From: Elusimicrobia bacterium RIFOXYB2_FULL_49_7
Lineage (GTDB): Bacteria; Fibrobacterota; OXYB2-FULL-49-7
Reading direction: 5' to 3'
Assembly (NCBI GenBank): GCA_001800515.1
Contig: MGVN01000064.1
Location: forward strand, 2,989-14,384
DNA: 11,396 nucleotides
Numbering within the stretch: position 1 is the stretch's first letter; each line of letters opens with the position of its first letter. The notes below the pieces were generated by a model that saw only the letters and a list, made by a program, of their open reading frames with translations, was not told the origin of the DNA and made no database searches. The translations under genes and the position numbers were made by a program. Below, piece after piece: positions 6,225 through 11,396 of the stretch.

Positions 6225-7132
6225 GAGATCACCGCGGGATAGCTCTGATAATCGTTCTCTGGATCGCTGTTCTCTTGAGCAGTATCACCATAACTGGCGC
6301 CTATCTTGTACGCCTTGAGCAGCGTCAAGCCTACTACTCTGCCAGAGAAGTGCAGCTCATAAGTGCTGCTATGGCTGGCATGGAAAAGGTAAAAGCAGAA
6401 CTCATTAAAGATGACAATGTGTATGATTCGCTCAAAGAGGGCTGGAAATCTTCTTTTAAAGATGATTTCAGTATAGGGGAAGTAACGGTATCTCTGTCAG
6501 TAGAAGATGAAGAGAGCAAACTTAACCTTAACACTGCCTCCCGGGAGCGCCTGGCAAAACTGGCTCCTCTTGAACGTGCCATAAATTCAAACGAACTTGT
6601 CGATTCGCTGATTGATTGGACTGACAAAAATACTGATGCTCTTCCTGGTGGCGCAGAGGAAGGTTACTATAAGCTTCTTATGCCACCGGTACAATGCAAG
6701 AATGGTCCGCTGGATAGCATCGAAGAACTGGTTTTTGTAAAAGGATTTCAGGATACCAAAGTAATTGATTCCTTACGGAAAGTCGCTACCATATATTCGG
6801 ATGGCAAGGTAAATATTAATACAGCATCGCTTGAAACACTTATGACGCTCCCTAAGGTTAACTATCTGCTTGCACAGGGGATAATAGCTCATCGCAATGG
6901 GAAAGACCTTGAACAGGGTACAGAAGATGATCTGCCTTATGATACGATCCAAAGAGTAGAAGAAGTGGTCGGCAAAGATGTCTACAAAGAGATACAGAGT
7001 CTTTTAACAGTGAAATCATCCTATTTCAAGGTTACTATTAGAACAAGCTTTGGGAAATATAGTAAAATGGTTGAAGCTATGCTTTACAGGCAAGGCCGCA
7101 TTGTGCAGGTAAAATACTGGGAAGAGGTTTAA
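6221..7132 (+). CDS. gspK: T2SS tip pseudopilin GspK
   Basis: This 303-residue large pseudopilin caps the pseudopilus. The leader MRDHRG precedes IALIIVLWIAVLLSS. The +5 position is Ile (I11), not Glu, which is the known hallmark of GspK and fits its place at the tip with no subunit above it. Helix-hairpin-helix-like segments LNLNTASRERLAKL (101-114) and VNINTASLETLMTLP (197-211) bracket an inserted alpha domain containing the conserved DWTDKNTDA...GAEEGYY stretch (132-150). The start overlaps the gspJ stop by 4 nt. Twelve nt separate it from gspL. Confidence 0.94.
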   Translation: MRDHRGIALIIVLWIAVLLSSITITGAYLVRLEQRQAYYSAREVQLISAAMAGMEKVKAELIKDDNVYDSLKEGWKSSFKDDFSIGEVTVSLSVEDEESKLNLNTASRERLAKLAPLERAINSNELVDSLIDWTDKNTDALPGGAEEGYYKLLMPPVQCKNGPLDSIEELVFVKGFQDTKVIDSLRKVATIYSDGKVNINTASLETLMTLPKVNYLLAQGIIAHRNGKDLEQGTEDDLPYDTIQRVEEVVGKDVYKEIQSLLTVKSSYFKVTIRTSFGKYSKMVEAMLYRQGRIVQVKYWEEV

Positions 7133-7144
7133 AACAGCGTTTCC

Positions 7145-8512
7145 ATGACTAAGATCGTTACCTCACTTGAGATATGTGCCAACAGCATAAGGTTTCTTCA
7201 GGCTGATGCAAGCTCTGAAAACAGCACCCCCCTGTGCCATGCGGTTGTGCCATTCACTTCACTTGATGAACTTACCGAGAAACTTATCAAGCTATCATCT
7301 AAATATGGAATTAGCAAGTCATCCTTTATTTCTGTATTACCCAGACATCAGGTTTTTCAAAAGCGTATTACAGTCCCGCCAGGCAACTATGCCGAAGTAA
7401 GCAGTATGCTTCACTACGAAGCAGAAAGATATCTCCCCTTTTCCACTGACTCTGCTGTAATAGATTTCTACCCCGTAAAACCCCTCACCGATACTGAACC
7501 TAATGAGATTTGTCTTGTGGCAGCGAAAAGAGAAACCGTAGAAAAGCAGCTTGCTATATTGAGCTCTGCAGGATTGTTCCCCGATTCAATAAGCACGACA
7601 TCCCTGGCGATTGCCAACCTCTTCAACAATAGCGAAACCATTGCATTCTTACGGTTCGATAATGATTGCTGGGAAATAGTCATTCTGACACAGGGAGATA
7701 TCCTTGTAAGCCGTGGTTTTCCGTTATCAAATGCGATCGATACCAGAGAAATACTTCCAACAATAAAAAATGAGATAAAGAATACCTTTAACATGGCATG
7801 TACTGCAGATCCCTCTGTGAAAATCGATAAGATTCTTTACACATGCTCTGGAAAGGATACCGATTTCATCAGTGTCCTGCAGACTGAACTCAATATCACC
7901 TTAATAAAGTATGAATTGAGTAATAGCTTGAGCGGAGAACTCCTTGTACCTTCAGGCCTTGTAGCTTCGCGCGAGCGGCAGATCAACCTGCTACCAAAAG
8001 ACATTTTGGAAGTTGTTGCCAAAAAGCGCAGGAACAAGCGCCAATTTCTTACTATCGCTACCACTGTTGTAGTACTATTGCTCGGGCTGGGCTCCTTTTT
8101 GGGCTATAACTACTACAGATCCGCTGCCAATAGAGCACTTATGAAAACGATCGAACTGAACAAACGTGATATTATTGAGCTTGCCAGGCAGGAAAAGTAC
8201 CTGGAGACGATCGATCAGTTCAAGAATAACAATACCCTTTCACTTGATATCCTCCGGGAAATAAGCCAAACCATGCCTGAAGGTGTTTATATCAGGCAAT
8301 TCAGTTATGATTACAGCGAAAATACAGTGACTCTACGGGGCAGGGCAAGCTCTTTTGCGGTGGCATCAAGAACGATCTCTCAACTCGGGAAGTCAAAATA
8401 TTTCACGCAAGTGACGAACAAAGGTTCATATGCCATTAAGGTAGGAGAAAAGGATTTGGTTGATTTTGAATTGTTATGCAGTTTAAGAAGAGAGTACAAT
8501 GAAACAAAGTGA
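7145..8512 (+). CDS. gspL: T2SS assembly protein GspL, PilM-PilN-like fusion
   Basis: This 455-residue protein should recruit GspE to the membrane and pass force to the platform. Residues 1-270 form an actin-like cytoplasmic domain of PilM/GspL type (SLEICANSIRFLQA start, HYEAERYLPFS at 90-100, CLVAAKRETVEKQ at 123-135). The sequence QINLLPKDI (279-287), a basic stretch and a transmembrane helix (about 301-320) follow. A periplasmic ferredoxin-like domain ends the protein (FSYDYSENTVTLRGRASS, 386-403). The INLLP motif plus membrane helix is the diagnostic start of PilN, so the protein keeps both halves that type IV pili encode separately. No good ribosome binding site is visible. gspM overlaps its end by 14 nt. 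Confidence 0.9.
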   Translation: MTKIVTSLEICANSIRFLQADASSENSTPLCHAVVPFTSLDELTEKLIKLSSKYGISKSSFISVLPRHQVFQKRITVPPGNYAEVSSMLHYEAERYLPFSTDSAVIDFYPVKPLTDTEPNEICLVAAKRETVEKQLAILSSAGLFPDSISTTSLAIANLFNNSETIAFLRFDNDCWEIVILTQGDILVSRGFPLSNAIDTREILPTIKNEIKNTFNMACTADPSVKIDKILYTCSGKDTDFISVLQTELNITLIKYELSNSLSGELLVPSGLVASRERQINLLPKDILEVVAKKRRNKRQFLTIATTVVVLLLGLGSFLGYNYYRSAANRALMKTIELNKRDIIELARQEKYLETIDQFKNNNTLSLDILREISQTMPEGVYIRQFSYDYSENTVTLRGRASSFAVASRTISQLGKSKYFTQVTNKGSYAIKVGEKDLVDFELLCSLRREYNETK

Positions 8513-9026
8513 AAAGCGCCTGCTCATAATAACAATAAGCATTGCGGTATTATCGCTGTTCTATATTTATCTTATAGAACCGCGCATGAATACCCTTTGT
8601 GTTTCCAGTTCCCTTGACCTGAGAAACAAGAAATACCTGGACATATTGAACCGGAAAGATGAGATTCACCGGAAGGCTCAGCAAATACTTTCATTAAAGT
8701 ACTGGAAGAATACGCCGCAGGAGCAGCAAATAGCGTTTCAAATGTATATGGAAACCATAACGAGAGAAGCAGGAATCACACAAATCAAAAGTGTCCTGCC
8801 TCTACAGATGAAAACAAATGCTGATAATGGAGAGGAAATAGCTTTGCAGATGGAAGTAGAATGTTCCGTGGTGGCCTTTTCAAGGTTGCTTCACAAGGCA
8901 GGTTCTTCAGAGGTACCTGTTCAGATCAGAAAACTGAGTATGCATGGAGAGACCGGCGATCCCGACGTAGTACGAGCTCAAATTGAAGTGGCGACTATTT
9001 GGATCGATTACTGCAGTAATCGGTGA
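8499..9026 (+). CDS. gspM: T2SS assembly protein GspM (PilO-like)
   Basis: This 175-residue bitopic inner-membrane protein has a short cytoplasmic N-terminus, a transmembrane helix (about 7-25) and a coiled-coil segment (about 33-66). A periplasmic ferredoxin-like domain (about 78-172) of GspM/PilO type follows. It should pair with the PilN-like part of GspL. The start is supported by GAAGAGAG (8487-8494), 4 nt upstream, and by the 14-nt overlap with gspL. It is the last gene of the plus-strand operon. Its final codons (Ser-Asn-Arg-stop) are supplied by the first heptamer of the repeat array at 9017, so the C-terminus may have been altered when that array arose. No intrinsic terminator was seen after it. 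Confidence 0.85.
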   Translation: MKQSEKRLLIITISIAVLSLFYIYLIEPRMNTLCVSSSLDLRNKKYLDILNRKDEIHRKAQQILSLKYWKNTPQEQQIAFQMYMETITREAGITQIKSVLPLQMKTNADNGEEIALQMEVECSVVAFSRLLHKAGSSEVPVQIRKLSMHGETGDPDVVRAQIEVATIWIDYCSNR

Positions 9027-9077
9027 TCAGTGATTGGTAATCGGTAAGCCGCACGGGGATGCCGAATTAGTGATCGG
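9017..9077 (+). repeat. Degenerate 7-bp repeat array, left flank of the IVP gene
   Basis: Five contiguous heptamers lie in perfect register: TAATCGG (9017-9023), TGATCAG, TGATTGG, TAATCGG and the weaker TAAGCCG (9045-9051). A lone TGATCGG follows at 9071-9077. The consensus is TGATCGG. The first unit encodes the end of gspM, and the lone unit encodes the Pro-Thr-Asp-His end of the IVP protein on the other strand. The array is inverted relative to the one at 9482-9509. Confidence 0.8.
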
Positions 9078-9456
9078 TGGGTTTGGAGCAGAAGACAGGG
9101 GCTTTGTTTATCATCGAGTTGATCATCTTTCCTAAAGATTCGTAGCGTTTCAGAATATCGCGGGCTTTATCTTCTGATATATATTTGCAGTCGATGGCTG
9201 TTTCGATCCAATGCTGTGTTTCCTGTTGTTCACCATCAGCATCAGAAAGCTTACTGACAAAGTGCTTCTCATAACGACGTTTCGCCCAAGCCTCAGCAAG
9301 CTGCGCTCCTACGGACCGTGATGAGCGTCGCATCTGATCAGTCAAGGAAAACATTTCCTCCCTGGGAAACTTCTTTGATGCCTCGAATAGTTCATTCATT
9401 AATTCACGAGCAAGCCTGTAAACCGTCAGTTCCCTATAACTCTTCACATATTCCAC
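9067..9456 (-). CDS. Four-helix-bundle protein of the 23S rRNA intervening-sequence (IVP/S23) family
   Basis: Small, mostly helical protein of the IVP family (Pfam 23S_rRNA_IVP), related to the Avd accessory protein of diversity-generating retroelements. Its molecular role is unclear; members are thought to bind nucleic acid. Family hallmarks are ELTVYRLARELMNELFE, FPREEMFSLTDQMRRSSRSV, AEAWAKRRYEKHFVSKLSDA, and ETQHWIETAIDCKYI. GTG at 9456 is preferred: AGGA lies 10 nt upstream and the product starts close to the conserved SYREL. An upstream GTG (9489) gives 140 residues but lacks a ribosome binding site. The last four residues (PTDH) come from a heptamer repeat. The gene follows gspE on the same strand within tens of bases and converges on gspM. 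No rRNA or reverse transcriptase is nearby, so it is a guest here, and a secretion role is not indicated. Confidence 0.88.
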   Translation of the reverse strand: MEYVKSYRELTVYRLARELMNELFEASKKFPREEMFSLTDQMRRSSRSVGAQLAEAWAKRRYEKHFVSKLSDADGEQQETQHWIETAIDCKYISEDKARDILKRYESLGKMINSMINKAPVFCSKPTDH

Positions 9457-9481
9457 AACACCCCCATCCTTTAGTCCTGTT

Positions 9482-9509
9482 CTGAACACCGGTCACTGTT
9501 CACTTATCA
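9482..9509 (-). repeat. Degenerate 7-bp repeat array, right flank of the IVP gene
   Basis: Read on the minus strand, four contiguous heptamers occur: TGATAAG (9509-9503), TGAACAG, TGACCGG and TGTTCAG (9488-9482). All begin TG and end in G, with consensus close to TGATCGG. The first three supply the last codons of gspE (Val-Ile-Ser-Glu-Gln-stop). The array is inverted relative to that at 9017-9051. 9489-9510 matches 9023-9044 in inverted orientation at 16 of 22 positions. Confidence 0.7.
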
Positions 9510-11190
9510 CCGTCGTTACTCTCAGCACTTCATCGATTGTCGTAAGCCCTGACTTCACTTTTTGCCATCCATCCTGCCGCAAAGTTGTCATCCCTTTGCC
9601 AAGCGCTTCCTTCTTTATGATCCCCGAAGAAGTTTTTTCTAAAACCAGCTTGCGTACTGATTCATCTAGAGTAAGAAATTCATAAATCCCGGTACGCCCT
9701 TTGTAACCAGTATGGCGGCATTCTTCGCATCCGGAACCGGATCTGAATATTTTTAAATCCCCTCCCAAATCAAACCTTTCCTTTTCCAATATGCTTCTAT
9801 CAGGCCTGTATTCCACCTTGCACTTGGGGCATAACAGCCTGACCAACCGTTGAGCAAGGATAGCTTCAATGGATGATGCCACTAAATAGGGCTCTATACC
9901 CATATCTATCAAACGTGTTATCGCTCCGGCAGCATCGTTCGTATGAAGGGTGCTGAATACAAGATGTCCGGTGAGTGATGCTCTGATAGCTATCTCCGCA
10001 GTTTCCTGATCGCGGATTTCGCCGACCATGATAACATCCGGGTCCTGTCGCAGTATGGAACGGAGCCCATTTGCGAACGTAAGCCCTATCTTATGATGCA
10101 CTGGCACCTGGTTAATCCTTTTAAGCTGGTACTCAACCGGGTCTTCTACAGTAATGATCTTTTTATCCGGGGTATTGATCTTGCTGAGGCAGGCATAAAG
10201 GGTGGTAGTTTTTCCATGTCCCGTAGGACCGGTGACAAGCATTATACCATGTGGTTTTCTGATCAAGGATTCAATTATCTGCACATAAGCCGGAGGCAGC
10301 CCGAGCTGATCCAACCCCAAATGCATCTGGCTTCTGGGTAGTATTCTCAGGTCTACACTCTCGCCATGGAGTATAGGTAGAGTGGATACACGCAAATCCA
10401 CTGTTTCATTATCCATCTTAAATTGGATCCTTCCATCCTGGGGCAGGCGTTTCTCTGCGATATTCATATCAGCCATGATCTTAATGCGTGATATAATTGC
10501 AGCTTGGAATCTTTTTATTGAGGCAGGTGTAGGCACATCATGCAGTATTCCATCCACCCTATAGCGTACATAAAGGTCGTCTTCATAAGGTTCTATATGT
10601 ATATCAGTCGCTCTGTCCTGGTACGCTTCGCGGATCACCTGATTTACAAACTTAATAATAGAAGCATCTTCGACATTCTCTTCTTCTTTCACCGATAACT
10701 GCGAGAAATCACTGATTACTTCGTCCTTTTCGTTACCAGCCATTTGCTCCATCGTCTCTGCGCCAACACCATAAATTCCCTTCAAGGCCTTAAGGATTTC
10801 CTTCTCGGGGCACAGGACAGCCTTAATCTCGCATTCCAGAAGAAGCCGCAAGTCATCAAGTGCATGAAGATCAAGCGGATCAGTAACAGCTACGATCAAT
10901 TGATTGTTTTCTTTCCGCAAAGGAACTATCTTATACTGGTAGGCAAACTTGGCAGGTATTTTACTGGATATACTCTCATCAATCCTCTGACCAGACAGGC
11001 CCTCAACAGGTATATTGTACTGATGAGAGAGCGCCTGCAGGATATCCTTTTCCTTTACGTATCCATTCTTAACAAGAATATGCCCCAGCCGCTCCTTGCT
11101 CTGCTTCTGCTCTGAGAGAGCGTGGATCAGCATATCTTCGCTCAACTTCCCCTCTTTTACCAATAGTAACCCTATTTGTTCTCTTTTCAT
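9493..11190 (-). CDS. gspE: T2SS assembly ATPase GspE
   Basis: This 565-residue cytoplasmic hexameric ATPase powers pseudopilus growth. An MshEN/T2SSE_N-type N-terminus (1-150) has two related halves (IGLLLVKEGKLSEDMLIHAL and RLGHILVKNGYVKEKDILQAL). The Asp box RATDIHIEP (193-201), Walker A GPTGHGKTTT (321-330) with His in place of the usual Ser, the Walker B region DPDVIMVGEIRD (383-394) and the His box GHLVFSTLHTNDA (408-420) follow. The zinc tetracysteine CPKC...CEEC (454, 457, 488, 491) marks GspE/PilB rather than PilT. Length is normal. The gene lies away from its usual slot between gspD and gspF, inverted at the far end of the locus, with its own promoter at 11233-11261. The Shine-Dalgarno is weak (GAGGG about 12 nt upstream). 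It is the only ATPase here, so it most likely serves this system. Confidence 0.95.
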   Translation of the reverse strand: MKREQIGLLLVKEGKLSEDMLIHALSEQKQSKERLGHILVKNGYVKEKDILQALSHQYNIPVEGLSGQRIDESISSKIPAKFAYQYKIVPLRKENNQLIVAVTDPLDLHALDDLRLLLECEIKAVLCPEKEILKALKGIYGVGAETMEQMAGNEKDEVISDFSQLSVKEEENVEDASIIKFVNQVIREAYQDRATDIHIEPYEDDLYVRYRVDGILHDVPTPASIKRFQAAIISRIKIMADMNIAEKRLPQDGRIQFKMDNETVDLRVSTLPILHGESVDLRILPRSQMHLGLDQLGLPPAYVQIIESLIRKPHGIMLVTGPTGHGKTTTLYACLSKINTPDKKIITVEDPVEYQLKRINQVPVHHKIGLTFANGLRSILRQDPDVIMVGEIRDQETAEIAIRASLTGHLVFSTLHTNDAAGAITRLIDMGIEPYLVASSIEAILAQRLVRLLCPKCKVEYRPDRSILEKERFDLGGDLKIFRSGSGCEECRHTGYKGRTGIYEFLTLDESVRKLVLEKTSSGIIKKEALGKGMTTLRQDGWQKVKSGLTTIDEVLRVTTVISEQ

Positions 11191-11206
11191 AAGCTATGCG
11201 CGCCCT

Positions 11207-11220
11207 CAGATTACTGAACA
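11207..11220 (-). repeat. Two heptamer-like units in the gspE 5' leader
   Basis: On the minus strand TGTTCAG (11220-11214) and TAATCTG (11213-11207) are adjacent and in 7-bp register. The first is identical to a unit at 9488-9482, and the second resembles TAATCGG. With only two units this may be chance. If real, gspE is bracketed by the same repeat on both sides. Confidence 0.3.
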
Positions 11221-11232
11221 CTGCCGTTTCTT

Positions 11233-11261
11233 ATAATACGTTACTCACTATTTATTGTCCA
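11233..11261 (-). promoter_or_regulatory. Sigma70-type promoter of gspE
   Basis: On the minus strand TGGACA (11261-11256, five of six to consensus) is separated by exactly 17 bp from TATTAT (11238-11233, five of six). The start would fall near 11226, giving a leader of about 36 nt before the gspE ATG. The -35 overlaps the last codons of the upstream gene. gspE and the IVP gene can therefore be expressed independently of the gspC-M operon. Confidence 0.6.
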
Positions 11262-11396
11262 AGCGGTATCCACCAAACGCTGACGGAAGGATCGTTATCG
11301 CTTGCAGATTCTTCAGTCAATGTGACTTTCCATGTTTCACCGCTCTTTACAGGCATTAAGAAGGATCCCGTTTTTGCTTTTACAGGTTGCCCGCCC
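11252..11396 (-). CDS. C-terminal 47 residues of an unidentified, probably extracytoplasmic beta-rich protein
   Basis: On the minus strand one frame is open from the window edge to TAA at 11252-11254 and reads GGQPVKAKTGSFLMPVKSGE, then TWKVTLTEESASDN, then SVSVWWIPLGQ. Alternating hydrophobic/polar residues, Gly, Thr and Trp and the final WWIPLG suggest a beta-sandwich or fibre-like end, as in secreted or surface proteins and phage tail-fibre tips. The family is not recognised. It lies upstream of gspE on the same strand, and its stop codon lies just downstream of the predicted gspE -35. It could be a secreted substrate, but nothing in the sequence proves it. Confidence 0.6.
   Translation of the reverse strand, partial: GGQPVKAKTGSFLMPVKSGETWKVTLTEESASDNDPSVSVWWIPLGQ

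Noticed and set aside
9027..9066. Bidirectional terminator between convergent gspM and the IVP gene
   Set aside because: Only a 4-bp TCGG/CCGA pairing and no T- or A-tract. The region is better described as heptamer repeat.
9067..9489. Diversity-generating retroelement suggested by the Avd-related four-helix-bundle protein
   Set aside because: No reverse transcriptase, template repeat or variable repeat is present in the window.
10744..11115. 123-codon plus-strand open frame antisense to gspE
   Set aside because: gspE is unambiguous here, and the antisense translation has no family resemblance.

Overview
The window carries a nearly complete type II secretion system (T2SS) locus from an uncultured-looking, diderm (outer-membrane) bacterium of moderate GC content. 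An outer-membrane secretin, a full pseudopilin set and a zinc-ribbon secretion ATPase show that the host has two membranes. The phylum cannot be fixed from sequence alone. A GspL built like a PilM-PilN fusion, a PDZ-less GspC and a free-standing 23S-IVP-type four-helix-bundle gene fit lineages such as Nitrospirota, Omnitrophota, Desulfobacterota or anammox-type Planctomycetota better than the classical gammaproteobacterial systems.

Layout: 1-60 is the tail of an unidentified gene with a CxxC motif. At 101-149 lies what reads as the 5' half of a tRNA-Ser(GCU). Its anticodon arm runs straight into a T-tract and so forms a convincing intrinsic terminator (127-156). The 151-362 gap has no gene. 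It holds two sets of 11-bp direct repeats (193-214, 294-318) and a strong extended -10 promoter (328-356), placed so that transcription would begin at or next to the ATG of gspC, which suggests a leaderless mRNA.

The plus-strand operon follows: gspC, gspD (secretin), a 129-bp junction with two strong hairpins, gspF, gspG, gspH, gspI, gspJ, gspK, gspL and gspM (363-9026). From gspG onward the genes are packed with 4- to 29-nt overlaps or very short gaps. gspE, which usually sits between gspD and gspF, is absent from that position. It lies downstream on the minus strand (9493-11190) with its own sigma70-type promoter (11233-11261), inside or just after the end of another, unidentified gene (11252-11396).

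Between the convergent gspM and gspE lies a four-helix-bundle/IVP gene. It is bracketed by two arrays of a degenerate 7-bp repeat (consensus TGATCGG) in inverted orientation. The arrays contribute the last codons of both neighbouring secretion genes and of the guest gene. This cassette is the most unusual structure in the window.

Working together: GspE powers assembly through GspL, GspM and GspF in the inner membrane. GspG forms the pseudopilus shaft, capped by GspH, I, J and K. GspC links the inner platform to the GspD channel. No prepilin peptidase (GspO/PilD), GspN, pilotin or obvious secreted substrate is encoded here, so these must be elsewhere.
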